A stretch of 44,103 nt of DNA from positions 1-44,103 of the forward strand of contig NZ_AUHH01000036.1 of the NCBI RefSeq assembly GCF_000423085.1, read 5' to 3'. Shown one piece after another: positions 36,585 through 44,103 of the stretch. Both the position numbers and the translations under genes were made by a program. The notes under the pieces were generated by a model that worked only from the letters and a program-made list of their open reading frames with translations, had not been told where the DNA came from and did no database searches. The DNA is from Granulicoccus phenolivorans DSM 17626 = NBRC 107789 = JCM 15570. Lineage in GTDB: Bacteria; Actinomycetota; Actinomycetes; Propionibacteriales; Propionibacteriaceae. The first letter of the stretch is position 1. Every line of letters starts with the position of its first letter.

Positions 36585-37349
36585 ATGGCTGTGGCGATCC
36601 GGGTCATCCCGTGCCTCGACGTGCACGATGGGCGCGTGGTCAAAGGGGTCAACTTCGTCAATCTGCGCGACGCCGGCGATCCGGTGGAGTTGGCCACCGC
36701 GTACGGAGTGGCCGGCGCCGATGAGCTGACCTTCCTCGACATTTCCGCCTCGGTCGAGGGCCGGGCCACCACGCGGGAGGTAGTCGGCCGGACCGCGGAG
36801 ACCGTGTTCATCCCGCTGACCGTCGGGGGTGGCGTCCGCAGCCCGAAGGATGTGGACGACCTGCTGCGTACCGGCGCCGACAAGGTCGCGATCAACACCG
36901 CCGCGATCGACAACCCGCAGGTGATCTCCGACATCACCACCCGCTTCGGCAATCAGGTGCTGGTGCTCTCGGTCGACGCCCGCCGGGAACCGGGCCACAA
37001 ATCCGGCTACGGCGTCACCACCCACGGCGGCCGGACCTCCGCCGGCCTGGATGCGATCGAATGGGCCAAGCAGGCGGTCGACCTGGGGGCCGGGGAGATC
37101 CTGCTGAACTCGATGGACGCCGACGGCACCACCGCCGGGTTCGACCTGGCGATGCTGGAGGACATGCGGGCCGCGGTGAACGTCCCGCTGATCGCCTCCG
37201 GGGGCGCCGGCACCGCGGCCCATTTCGTCGACGCCGCCCGGGCCGGTGCGGACGCCGTCCTGGCTGCCAGCGTGTTCCACTTCGGGACCGTCAGCGTCGC
37301 CGAGGTCAAACAGGCCCTGGCCGAGGCAGACTTCCCGGTCCGCCGCTGA
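36585..37349 (+). CDS. hisF: Imidazole glycerol phosphate synthase subunit HisF
   Basis: A 254-aa (beta-alpha)8 cyclase of histidine biosynthesis. With HisH it turns PRFAR and ammonia into imidazole glycerol phosphate and AICAR. The N-terminal [18 protein letters not shown] carries catalytic Asp11, and LSVDARR carries the second catalytic Asp at about residue 130. [13 protein letters not shown] is the phosphate-binding loop. I use ATG 36585, with GGGGGAGC upstream, rather than the ATG at 36570. HisH, HisA and HisB are not next to it, so it stands outside a his operon in this window. Confidence 0.95.
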   Translation: MAVAIRVIPCLDVHDGRVVKGVNFVNLRDAGDPVELATAYGVAGADELTFLDISASVEGRATTREVVGRTAETVFIPLTVGGGVRSPKDVDDLLRTGADKVAINTAAIDNPQVISDITTRFGNQVLVLSVDARREPGHKSGYGVTTHGGRTSAGLDAIEWAKQAVDLGAGEILLNSMDADGTTAGFDLAMLEDMRAAVNVPLIASGGAGTAAHFVDAARAGADAVLAASVFHFGTVSVAEVKQALAEADFPVRR

Positions 37350-37365
37350 TGCGCTGAGCAGGGGT

Positions 37366-38127
37366 TCAGCGGAGCCGCCGGCGGTAGAGCGCGATCGCCC
37401 AGAACCAGGCCAGGAGCAGGACGCCGACCAGCCAGCCGAGGGCAACCCAGATCTCCCCACCCACCGGTTGACCGGCGAACAACGCCCGCAGGGTGTCCAC
37501 GATCGAGGTGACCGGCTGATGCTCGGCGAACCACGCGACCGGAGCGGGCATGGTCGTGGTGGGCACGAACGCCGAACTGATGAACGGCAGGAAGATCAGC
37601 GGGTAGCTGAAGGCGCTCGCCCCGTCCACGGTCTTCGCCGACAGTCCGGCGATGACCGCCAGCCAGGTCAGCGCCAGGGTGAACAGCAGCAGGATGCCGA
37701 CCGCGCCCAACCACGCGCCGAGCGAGGCGGAGGTGCGAAAGCCCATCGCGAACGCGATCGCGGTGACGATCGCGACCGAGAGGAGATTCGCCACCGCCGA
37801 GGTGAGCACCTGCGCCCACAGCACACTGGAGCGCGCAATCGGCATCGACTGGAACCGCTCGAAGATCCCGCCCTGCATATCGAGGAAGAGCCGGTAGGCG
37901 GTGTACGCGACCCCCGAGGCGATCGTGATCAACAGGATGCCGGGGAGCAGATAGTCGATGTAGGCGCCGCTGCCGGTGTGGATCGCGCCCCCGAACACCC
38001 ACACGAACAGCATCAGCAGCGCCACCGGGGTGACTGCGGTCGTGATGATCGTGTCCGGGCTGCGCAGGATGTGCCGCAGCGACCGCCCGGTGAGGACCCG
38101 GGTGTCGCGGATGACATGAGTGGACAT
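37366..38127 (-). CDS. ABC-2 type transporter permease (DrrB-like)
   Basis: A 253-aa membrane protein with six hydrophobic segments, consistent with an ABC-2 permease. TSIVDTLRALFAGQPVGG near the C-terminus is typical of the DrrB daunorubicin-resistance type. It pairs with the ATPase encoded 3 bp upstream; AAGGAG before its ATG lies inside the ATPase 3' end. Probably exports a drug or lipid. It converges with hisF, with 16 bp between the stops. Confidence 0.9.
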   Translation of the reverse strand: MSTHVIRDTRVLTGRSLRHILRSPDTIITTAVTPVALLMLFVWVFGGAIHTGSGAYIDYLLPGILLITIASGVAYTAYRLFLDMQGGIFERFQSMPIARSSVLWAQVLTSAVANLLSVAIVTAIAFAMGFRTSASLGAWLGAVGILLLFTLALTWLAVIAGLSAKTVDGASAFSYPLIFLPFISSAFVPTTTMPAPVAWFAEHQPVTSIVDTLRALFAGQPVGGEIWVALGWLVGVLLLAWFWAIALYRRRLR

Positions 38128-38130
38128 CGG

Positions 38131-38946
38131 TCATTCTCCTTGGGCGGTGGATCCGACGTTGCTGGTGGGGGATCCGACGTTGCTGGTGGGGGATCCGACG
38201 TTGCTGGTGGGAGATCCCACCAGGGCGAGGAAGACCTCTTCGAGGGTGGGTTGCTTCTCGACGTACTCGATTTCGGCGGCCGGCAGCAGCCGCTTCAACG
38301 CCGCCGGCGAGCCGCTGTGGATGATGCGCCCACGGTGCAGGATCGCGATCCGGTCGGCCAGGTGCTCGGCCTCGTCGAGGTCCTGGGTCGTGAGCAGCAC
38401 GGTGGTGCCGGCATCGGCCAGCTCCCGTACCAGCTGCCAGACCTCCAGGCGGGACTGCGGGTCCAGGCCGGTCGTCGGCTCATCGAGGAAAATCACCGGT
38501 GGTCGGCCGACCAGGCTCATGGCGATGTCGAGGCGGCGGCGCATGCCGCCGGAGTAGGTGGCGGCCCGGCGGTCGCGGGCCTCGGTCAGCGCGAAGCGGG
38601 AGAGCAGTTGGTCGGCTACGCCGCGCGGGTCGGGGAGGTGCCGCAGTTGCGCGACGAGCACCAGGTTCTCCCGACCGGTGAGGGCCTCGTCGACGGCGGC
38701 GAACTGACCGGTCAGACTGATCGATTCCCGCACCTGCTGGGGAGCGGTGGCGACGTCGTGGCCGTTGATCACCGCGGTACCGGCGTCCGGCCGACACACC
38801 GTGGCGAGGATCCGGATCAGCGTCGTCTTGCCGGCCCCGTTCGAGCCGAGCAGGGCGACGATCTCCCCGGTGGCCACATCGAGGTCGACGCCGCGCAGCA
38901 CGGAGACATTCTTGAAGGCCTTGGTGAGGCCGCTGACGTGGATCAT
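38131..38946 (-). CDS. ABC transporter ATP-binding protein (DrrA-like) with C-terminal heptapeptide repeat
   Basis: A 271-aa ATPase. Walker A is LLGSNGAGKTT, the Q-loop is SLTGQFAAVDEALTG, the signature is YSGGMRRRLD, Walker B is PVIFLDEPTTGLDP, and the H-loop region reads LLTTQDLDEAEHL, with Gln where many family members have His. TLEEVFLAL marks the normal DrrA C-terminus, after which come three copies of VGSPTSN and the ending VGSTAQGE. GGAGGAACC precedes the ATG. It powers the permease encoded next. Confidence 0.92.
   Translation of the reverse strand: MIHVSGLTKAFKNVSVLRGVDLDVATGEIVALLGSNGAGKTTLIRILATVCRPDAGTAVINGHDVATAPQQVRESISLTGQFAAVDEALTGRENLVLVAQLRHLPDPRGVADQLLSRFALTEARDRRAATYSGGMRRRLDIAMSLVGRPPVIFLDEPTTGLDPQSRLEVWQLVRELADAGTTVLLTTQDLDEAEHLADRIAILHRGRIIHSGSPAALKRLLPAAEIEYVEKQPTLEEVFLALVGSPTSNVGSPTSNVGSPTSNVGSTAQGE
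38149..38211. repeat. Three 21-bp tandem repeats at the 3' end of the ABC ATPase gene
   Basis: Three identical copies of a 21-bp unit (38149-38169, 38170-38190, 38191-38211), followed by a partial unit. In frame on the minus strand each encodes VGSPTSN. Identity at DNA level means recent expansion. Confidence 0.92.
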
Positions 38947-39323
38947 GGTTCCTCCTGCGGACCCGCCCCGGCGATCGCGTCGTCGATCGCGTCGGCGAGG
39001 CGCCGACGTTGCTTGTCGGCCCAGTGCTCCCCGGCGTACGCCTGGACGAAGGTGTCGGCGAACTCCGCCGGGTCGTCGCCGACGATCTCCCGCACCGGGG
39101 TGTGGTCGGCAGCCGCCTGTTCCCACAGGTCGGCGAGACCGTCGACCATCCGGACCACGGTGTCGCCGTCGACGACTCCGCCGCAGGCCAGGACGTAGCG
39201 GTGCAGCGCTCTGGCGACGCTGCGATAGGGATCGGGCAGCGCGTCGATGCGCGCCATGCTGTGGCGGTACTGCTTCTTCTGCTCGAACGATCCGGTGATC
39301 GCTTCGAACCATTTCGCGGCCAT
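38943..39323 (-). CDS. DUF1048-family protein
   Basis: A 126-aa helical protein (KWFEAITGSFEQKKQYRHSMARIDALP, read in parts, then DGLADLWEQAAADHTPVREIVGDDPAEFADTFVQAY and a basic end). Proteins of this type are commonly found beside PadR regulators and drug-type ABC transporters; their role is unknown. Two in-frame ATG codons exist: 39329, which overlaps the padR stop (ATGA), and 39323, which has AAGGAG at the better spacing of 7 nt. I use 39323. Its stop overlaps the ATPase start. Confidence 0.8.
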   Translation of the reverse strand: MAAKWFEAITGSFEQKKQYRHSMARIDALPDPYRSVARALHRYVLACGGVVDGDTVVRMVDGLADLWEQAAADHTPVREIVGDDPAEFADTFVQAYAGEHWADKQRRRLADAIDDAIAGAGPQEEP

Positions 39324-39325
39324 GC

Positions 39326-39658
39326 TCATGCTCCTTGAGTGCGGTGGAGATGTTCGATGCGCTCGGCGAGGAAGCTCCACGTCTTCCAGAACTCACCGAG
39401 TTGGCGGCGGCCCTGCGCGTTGAGGGAATACACCTTGCGGGGCGGGCCCTTGTCCGAGCGCACCTTCTCCACGTCGACGAAGCCGCGCTGCTCGATCCGG
39501 ACCAGCAGGGCGTACACCGTGCCCTCCACCAGATCCGCGAAGCCCTCATCCCGCAGCCGGGCGGTGATCTCATAGCCGTACGCCGGACGCTCGGCGAGGA
39601 TCGCGAGGACGATGCCTTCAAGGGTGCCCTTGAGCATCTCGGTCATCTGACTGGCCAT
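39326..39658 (-). CDS. PadR-family transcriptional repressor
   Basis: A 110-aa winged-helix protein. LKGTLEGIVLAILAERPAYGYEITARLRDEGFADLVEGTVYALLVRIEQRGFVDVE, read in parts, is a clear PadR domain, followed by RKVYSLNAQGRRQLGEFWKTW. PadR proteins repress their own operon until a ligand, often a phenolic or drug, binds. It heads a four-gene operon with DUF1048, ABC ATPase and permease, so it probably controls that exporter. A GTG at 39661 is an alternative start. Confidence 0.9.
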   Translation of the reverse strand: MASQMTEMLKGTLEGIVLAILAERPAYGYEITARLRDEGFADLVEGTVYALLVRIEQRGFVDVEKVRSDKGPPRKVYSLNAQGRRQLGEFWKTWSFLAERIEHLHRTQGA

Positions 39659-39668
39659 CACGATTCCT

Positions 39669-39689
39669 CTACTCAGTAGTGCTGACTAC
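39669..39689. promoter_or_regulatory. Probable PadR operator
   Basis: CTACTCAGTAG (39669-39679) is a perfect 11-bp palindrome. It overlaps a second dyad, GTAGT-GCTG-ACTAC (39676-39689). Both lie just upstream of padR, in an AT-richer stretch, and cover its leader. Confidence 0.5.
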
Positions 39690-39794
39690 CAGTAGATAGT
39701 AACGCTGAATAGAGCTACTTGGCAAGAGTGAGTAGCGGATTGTCGGACCCGGTGCGAGTACCCGCTGACCCGGGTCGGTGGAAGGCTGACCCGC

Positions 39795-40505
39795 ATGCGG
39801 ATGCGACGCCGGGGACTCCTGGCCGGGGCCACACTGGCGGCGGCCGGGCTGGTGGCCTGTGTCCCCCGGCCGGAGAAGCGAACTGCCGCCAGGTCGAGCA
39901 GCCAGTTCGAGTACTGGCCGACCGAGCGGGTGCAGACCTTCCGGGTGCGGCCCGACGGCACGCTCGCCGTCACCGTCGACCTGATCCTCGATGCCGGCGA
40001 AGGCACCGACCGACCGTTGCGGGTGACCTGGCCCACCCGGGTCCAACTGCACCGGCACAACGACCGGTTCGTCGACATGCGCCCCGAGCTCGTCGAACCG
40101 GCGATGGTGCACACCTCGAGCGGGGGTGGGGCCCTCACCTTCGAACCCGAACCCGACGAGCGCAGTCTCCGGGTCTGGGCGGTGCCCGGCCCCGGCGGTA
40201 CCTGGGCCCCGGGTCGGCACCGGATCACCCTGACGCACGGCACCGCGAACACCTGGCTCGAGGTGGACGGGGATCCGCGCCTGGTGTTGTGGGCACTCAG
40301 TTCCGTTGCGCCCTGGACCGATTCCGGCGACTCCTTCCTCCGCGTGGAGACCGAGGACCAGCGATGGGAAGCGACGTCCGACGGAACGGTCGCCCCGGTC
40401 ACCGACCCGTATGTGGCGCGGTCCACCTCGGATCAACCCACCTATTCGTTCCTGCGGCCCGAGCTGTCCGTGGCGCCGCCCCCTGCCCCGACGAGGCCGC
40501 GATGA
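39795..40505 (+). CDS. Predicted lipoprotein of unknown function
   Basis: A 236-aa exported protein. RMRRRGLLAGATLAAAGLVAC is a lipoprotein signal peptide with the lipid-anchored Cys at residue 22; the RRRG start also allows Tat export. The mature part is rich in beta strands (QTFRVRPDGTLAVTVDLIL, RLTW-like segments, HRITLTHG) and may be an Ig-like or lipocalin-like sandwich; there is no enzyme motif. It ends in a Pro-rich tail. Its stop overlaps the start of the next gene (ATGA), so the two probably work together. Confidence 0.75.
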   Translation: MRMRRRGLLAGATLAAAGLVACVPRPEKRTAARSSSQFEYWPTERVQTFRVRPDGTLAVTVDLILDAGEGTDRPLRVTWPTRVQLHRHNDRFVDMRPELVEPAMVHTSSGGGALTFEPEPDERSLRVWAVPGPGGTWAPGRHRITLTHGTANTWLEVDGDPRLVLWALSSVAPWTDSGDSFLRVETEDQRWEATSDGTVAPVTDPYVARSTSDQPTYSFLRPELSVAPPPAPTRPR

Positions 40506-41019
40506 CCCGGCGTACATTCCTGGCCGCCGCGCTCGCGTACGAGTTCGGCCTTGCCGCCGCGTTCAGCGACGCGTTCCGGCTGCCTGATCAGCTGGGGGAG
40601 ATGTTTCCCCGGATGCTGGTCCCGAGGCTGGAATCCTGGGCGGCCGAGCGCGACCGGACCGCCCTGGCGGTCGAGCACAACACCACCGGCCACCGGGTCG
40701 AGCTGCGGGCGCGCAGCCAGCGACTGGAGCCGGGGACGTATCAGACCACGCTGACCCATCGGTGGAGCGGCGGCAGCATCGCCGCCGACGGCGCCGTCGA
40801 GACCTACGTCCAACTCGGGCATGTCTGCACCGAGGCCACCGTGACCGGGCCCGGCATCCGTGCCGTCCGTCGGCAGCGATACCTGGGGATCTACACCGAT
40901 GTCGGCGAGGCCGTCGGCGACCGCTGGCAGCTGAGCGTCGACGGCCTGGAAGCGCTGAACAACCTGCAGATCGTCCGAGACCCGATCGACCTTCCGCGCC
41001 GAACCTGGTCACCGACTGA
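40502..41019 (+). CDS. Predicted Tat-exported protein with uncertain 3' end
   Basis: Starts at ATG 40502, overlapping the lipoprotein stop. MTRRTFLAAALAYEFGLAAAF has an RRTFL Tat-like motif and a hydrophobic segment, followed by strand-rich sequence (DRTALAVEHNTTGHRVELRAR, TYQTTLTHRWSGG, WQLSVDGLEALNNLQ). The frame has no stop here and stays open to 41713, but beyond ~41030 it is antisense to the PPOX gene and then overlaps the dehydrogenase start, so it cannot all be coding. Another frame ends at TGA 41017-41019 with normal codon choice, just before the converging gene, so a frameshift near 40980 is likely. I use 41019 as the probable end. Function unknown. Confidence 0.5.
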
Positions 41020-41035
41020 GGCCGTCGACGGGGGG

Positions 41036-41470
41036 TCAGTCGGCGACGTCGCGGACGCCGTAGCGCTGCTCGATCTGCAGTCGGCACAGCAGTTCGCCCG
41101 GTACGGCATTGCGGTCGCCGTACTCCTGGGCGCGCTCGGCGCCCATGTATCGGCCGCCGAGGATCGCGGCCCAATGGCGGACCTGTTCGAGGTCCTCGAT
41201 CAGCTCGACCGGTCCGGAGACGCCGGCATACGAGAACGGTGGCCGGTCGTCCTGAACCGTCAGGGCCGCCCACCCGGTGCGGCGCAGGGTGCGGCCCTTG
41301 ATCGTGTCGCTGCCGGTGTTGAAATACAGCGTGTCGGGTCCGTCGAGCACGTACCAGACCGGGGCCAGGTGCGGCCGCCCGTTCTTCCGGGTGGTGCCCA
41401 GGATGCCGGGGCGGACCGGGGCGGTGAGGAAGGCCTGCAACTGATCGGGATCCATCGGGGTGTAGCCCAT
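41036..41470 (-). CDS. PPOX-fold (pyridoxamine 5'-phosphate oxidase-like) F420/flavin-binding protein
   Basis: A 144-aa split-barrel protein. FLTAPVRPGILGTTRKNGRPHLAPVWYVLDGPDTLYFNTG, read in parts, is the usual N-terminal half, with the cofactor-side TIKGRTLRRTGWAALTV following, and GPVELIEDLEQVRHWAAILGGRYMG after it. In Actinobacteria such proteins often use F420 or flavin for reductions; the substrate cannot be told from sequence. ATG 41470 is 83 bp from the divergent dehydrogenase gene. Confidence 0.85.
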   Translation of the reverse strand: MGYTPMDPDQLQAFLTAPVRPGILGTTRKNGRPHLAPVWYVLDGPDTLYFNTGSDTIKGRTLRRTGWAALTVQDDRPPFSYAGVSGPVELIEDLEQVRHWAAILGGRYMGAERAQEYGDRNAVPGELLCRLQIEQRYGVRDVAD

Positions 41471-41553
41471 GCGGGGAGTCTAGGACGTGGATCCTGGCCG
41501 GGCTGGGAGGATGACGGCAGAATGGATCGGCGACACCGACGAGAAGGAGTCTC

Positions 41554-42468
41554 ATGCTGGCCTGGTTGCCCTGCGAAACCCGTGAGGAGGCCGAACGCCG
41601 CTTCGGTCCGCTCCCGTCGAACGTCGAGGTCGACTTCTATCCCGACGCGGACGTGGTGCCTGATTCGATCGATCGGGTGCAGTTCCTGGTGCTGCCGTAC
41701 GGCGGTCACCTGAAGGCGCTGGACCGGGTGGGGGAGATGTCGGCGTTGCAGGTGGTGTTGACCCAGAACGCCGGGTTCAACGATGTGCTGGACCTGATTC
41801 CGGACGGCGTACAACTGGTCAACGCCGTCGGTGTGCATGACACGTCGACCGCGGAGATGGCCCTGACGTTGGCGCTCGCTGTCGGCCGGAACCTGGACCG
41901 TTACGTGCGCGCGCAGGACGAGGGTCGGTGGGATCGCTATTGGGGCGACTCGCTGGCCGATCGTCGGGTGTTGATTCTCGGCTACGGGGGGATCGGCAAG
42001 GCGATCGAGGCCCGGGTGGTGCCGTTCGAGCCGGCCGGTATCACCCGGGTGGCCCGGACCGCCCGCGACGGGATCCATGGCTTCACCGAACTGGATGCGC
42101 TGCTGCCCGAGGCCGATGTGGTCTTCCTGGCCGCCCCGCTGACCGAGGAGACCGAGGGCATTCTGGACGCCCGACGGCTGGCGCTGCTGCCCGACGGTGC
42201 CCTGGTCGTGAACGTGGGCCGAGGCCCGCTGGTGGTCACCGAGGCGCTGCTGGCCGAGTGCCGGACCGGTCGGCTGCGGGCCGGTCTGGACGTGACCGAC
42301 CCGGAGCCGCTGCCGGCCGACCATGAGTTGTGGCGGCTGCCCGGGGTGGTCATCAGCCCGCACGTCGGGGGTACCTCCAGCGCCTTCCGGCCGCGCAGCG
42401 ATCGTCTGATCGGGTCCCAGTTGAGGGCCTGGGCCGGCGGCGAGGAACTGAGGTACCGGGTCAAGTGA
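41554..42468 (+). CDS. D-isomer specific 2-hydroxyacid dehydrogenase
   Basis: A 304-aa NAD(P)-dependent oxidoreductase. The nucleotide motif is ILGYGGIGKAIEARV; the catalytic Arg lies in VNVGRGPLVV, Glu in DVTDPEPLPADHELW and His in VISPHVGGTSS. It reduces a 2-keto acid to a D-2-hydroxyacid or the reverse; the hydroxypyruvate/glyoxylate reductase group is the closest general match. GAAGGAG at 41543-41549 precedes the ATG. Its stop overlaps the next start (GTGA). Confidence 0.9.
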   Translation: MLAWLPCETREEAERRFGPLPSNVEVDFYPDADVVPDSIDRVQFLVLPYGGHLKALDRVGEMSALQVVLTQNAGFNDVLDLIPDGVQLVNAVGVHDTSTAEMALTLALAVGRNLDRYVRAQDEGRWDRYWGDSLADRRVLILGYGGIGKAIEARVVPFEPAGITRVARTARDGIHGFTELDALLPEADVVFLAAPLTEETEGILDARRLALLPDGALVVNVGRGPLVVTEALLAECRTGRLRAGLDVTDPEPLPADHELWRLPGVVISPHVGGTSSAFRPRSDRLIGSQLRAWAGGEELRYRVK

Positions 42469-43745
42469 GTCGGCGACTCCAGCGCTGGGCGGTCGAGATC
42501 GGGCCGGCGCTGCTGGTCGCGATCATGCTGGTGCCGTTCATCATCTCCGGCGGGCGGCTGGTCGGCTGGCAGCCGGCGATGATCGACCTCGACGTCTATC
42601 GGTACACCGTTGCCGATCTGTTGGCCGGCAAGGACATCTATCTGACCCGGACGCCCTACTACCAACTGCCCTTCCTGTATCCGCCGGTTGCCGCGATCGT
42701 GCTCATTCCGATCGCGCTGATCCCGCTGCGCCTGCTGCAACTGTTGTGGATCCTGCTGCTGGTGTGGTGCCAGTGGCTGGTGCTGCGCTGTCTCGGGGTC
42801 CGGCGGGGCTGGTTGCTGGGGGCGGTGAACATGCTGGCGGTGATTGCGGTCGAGCCGCTGCGGACCACGCTGGGCTATGGCCAGGTGAACACGATCGCAA
42901 TGGCCCTGGTGGTGGTCGATCTGCTCGGCCGCCGGTCCGGGACGCGGCGGCTGCCGCCGGGAGTGCTGATCGGGCTGGCGGCGGCGCTGAAGCTGACCCC
43001 GTTGCTGTTCCTGGTGTTCGCCGCGGCTCGGCGGGACTGGGCCATGGTCCGCAACGGGGTGCTCAGTTTCTGCGGGGCGATGTTGGTCGGGCTGCTGATC
43101 CTGCCGCAGGCGACGCTGACCTATTTCAACAAGCTGCTGGCCGGGGACATGTACGGCAACCCGGTCTACGTCGGGAACCAGTCGCTGGCCGGGCTGGTGA
43201 CCCGACTGGCCGGGGGGCAGCCCGGTCCGGCGGGGACGGTGACCACGGTGCTGTGTGTGGTGCTCGGGGCGGTCGCGGTCTACGGCGCAGTCCGGGTGTG
43301 GAGTCGGGGTGCCCGGGCGTACGCCGTGGGGCTGCTGGGGATGGCGACTGGGGTCGTCTCGCCGATCAGTTGGACCCACCACTACGTGTGGGTGATCGTG
43401 GTGGCGATCGGCGCGATCGCGGCCGGGGCGCGGATCCCGGACTGGCTGCGCTGGATCAGCCTGGCCTGGTCGGCGTGGGTGAGCCTGTGTCCGGTGCTGG
43501 TGTTCCTGCCCTACGGGATGAACGCGGAACTGGGCTACAGCATCGGCCAGCACATCGTCGGGGGAGTGACCCCGGTGCTCGGTGCGGTGATCATTGCCGC
43601 GGTCGGGGTGAGTTCGGCCTGGTGGTCGACGCCGGCGGACGCGGGTCCGGGGAGCGAGCCGGGTGACGCGAACAGGTCAGCAGCCGAGGCGACCAGGTCT
43701 GGGGTCGAGGCGACCGGGGCCGCGGCCGAGGGTACGAAGAGCTGA
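42465..43745 (+). CDS. GT87-type integral membrane glycosyltransferase (alpha-mannosyltransferase-like)
   Basis: A 426-aa polytopic membrane protein with about ten hydrophobic segments. The first extracytoplasmic loop has MIDLDVYRYTVADLLAGKDIY and LPFLYPPVAAIVLIPIA, including the Asp expected to be catalytic in polyprenyl-phosphate-mannose-dependent GT-C enzymes. YGQVNTIAMALVVVDLL, LKLTPLLFLVF and SPISWTHHYVWV are typical of the GT87/DUF2029 group that builds PIM, lipomannan or other wall glycans in Actinobacteria. The tail after ~390 is an Ala/Glu/Thr-rich low-complexity stretch. GTG 42465 overlaps the dehydrogenase stop. Confidence 0.88.
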   Translation: MSRRLQRWAVEIGPALLVAIMLVPFIISGGRLVGWQPAMIDLDVYRYTVADLLAGKDIYLTRTPYYQLPFLYPPVAAIVLIPIALIPLRLLQLLWILLLVWCQWLVLRCLGVRRGWLLGAVNMLAVIAVEPLRTTLGYGQVNTIAMALVVVDLLGRRSGTRRLPPGVLIGLAAALKLTPLLFLVFAAARRDWAMVRNGVLSFCGAMLVGLLILPQATLTYFNKLLAGDMYGNPVYVGNQSLAGLVTRLAGGQPGPAGTVTTVLCVVLGAVAVYGAVRVWSRGARAYAVGLLGMATGVVSPISWTHHYVWVIVVAIGAIAAGARIPDWLRWISLAWSAWVSLCPVLVFLPYGMNAELGYSIGQHIVGGVTPVLGAVIIAAVGVSSAWWSTPADAGPGSEPGDANRSAAEATRSGVEATGAAAEGTKS

Positions 43746-43858
43746 CCGTCGTTTTTGGTGCAGCAGATTTTCCCGGTTGGGGTGGATTTTTCTCTGACTG
43801 GGGGAAATGCCGTTCGGGGTATCGGGGTCGGTGATTTTGCTGCACCGGGAACGACGGT
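43745..43858. repeat. Long imperfect inverted repeat after the glycosyltransferase gene
   Basis: Arms 43745-43765 and 43838-43858 are 21 bp with 18 matching positions (ACCGTCGTT, three mismatches, then GGTGCAGCA). The 72-bp centre is richer in A/T than its surroundings (ATTTTT, GATTTTG). The left arm begins on the last base of the stop codon. It could be a terminator, a small MITE-like element or a site. The remainder of the 243-bp gap up to 43988 shows nothing I can name. Confidence 0.7.
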
Positions 43859-43988
43859 CGGTGGTGGATTCGCTTCCGGAAGTTCACGCAAAGTTGGCTG
43901 TGGATAGGTCGGTTGCCGGGTGTTCGGGGGGCCTGGGGTGGGGCAGGATCGGCGGGGAGTGCTCGCCCCCGAGTCTGCCGAGGTTGTC

Positions 43989-44103
43989 ATGCGTGTGGCT
44001 GGTGTTGTTGTTGCGTTGGGTGTGTTATTGGTGACCGCATGTGGTGGGGGTGAGCCGGAGGGGGCGGAGGAGTCAGCTCTGACGGTGGCACCCAGTTGTA
44101 CCC
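43989..44103 (+). CDS. N-terminus of a predicted lipoprotein (3' end outside window)
   Basis: The ATG at 43989 opens a frame to the window end: MRVAGVVVALGVLLVTACGG, then an acidic GEPEGAEESALTV linker. The hydrophobic stretch ends in a lipobox VTAC with Cys18 as the predicted anchor. The ribosome site is weak. Only 38 residues are visible, so no function can be given. Confidence 0.65.
   Translation, partial: MRVAGVVVALGVLLVTACGGGEPEGAEESALTVAPSCT

Noticed and set aside
41020-41713. Extension of the secreted protein frame to 41713
   Set aside because: It is antisense to the PPOX gene, which has clear family motifs, and then overlaps the start of the dehydrogenase gene.

Overview
This is a 44.1 kb piece of a high-GC actinobacterial chromosome. 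Many genes start with GTG, genes often overlap as ATGA or GTGA, and the Pup ligase PafA, the WYL pair PafB/PafC, TatA/TatC and the helicase HelY are all present. Gene order and the Nudix-XerD-ParA-Scp block suggest a relative of the Propionibacteriales, but I cannot name the genus from the sequence alone.

Layout. (1) 1-12883 is a tight plus-strand block matching the M. tuberculosis Rv1691-Rv1711 order: TPR protein, HAD phosphatase, a 57-aa protein, tlyA, nadK, recN, pyrG, Nudix hydrolase, xerD, parA, a ribbon-helix-helix-like partner, scpA, scpB and rluB. The steA/steB pair usually found between recN and pyrG is missing. (2) 12888-22577 is the Pup-ligase/Tat block: pafA, an RDD membrane protein, a 1 kb non-coding repeat array, an FKBP lipoprotein, gluQ (minus strand), pafB, pafC, a small membrane protein, tatA, tatC and a diacylglycerol-kinase-like gene. 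It joins directly to rluB. (3) 22590-33314 is an accessory island placed between the kinase gene and helY. It holds a large MalT/LuxR-type regulator facing a five-gene operon for an ATP-dependent ketone carboxylase of the acetone/acetophenone carboxylase family. (4) 33616-37349 returns to core genes, helY and hisF. (5) 37366-39658 (minus strand) is a PadR - DUF1048 - ABC ATPase - ABC permease operon. (6) 39795-44103 holds two secreted proteins, a PPOX-fold protein, a 2-hydroxyacid dehydrogenase, a GT87-type membrane glycosyltransferase and the start of a lipoprotein.

The most interesting system is the carboxylase island. Its five genes encode two different HyuA-type ATPase subunits, a HyuB-type subunit, a small four-cysteine gamma subunit and an unassigned 28 kDa protein. 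This is the subunit set of acetophenone carboxylase rather than of three-subunit acetone carboxylase, but in a different gene order and with no CoA ligase beside it. The divergent promoter region carries two ACCCGGGT-centred dyads exactly 32 bp apart, good candidates for operators of the neighbouring regulator. The substrate is unknown.

The second unusual object is the array at about 15020-16045. It has a 311-bp body repeated with its length exactly kept, separated by 1, 3 and 2 copies of a 19-bp unit, and each copy carries the same long inverted repeat. Neither period is a multiple of three, so it is not a protein repeat.
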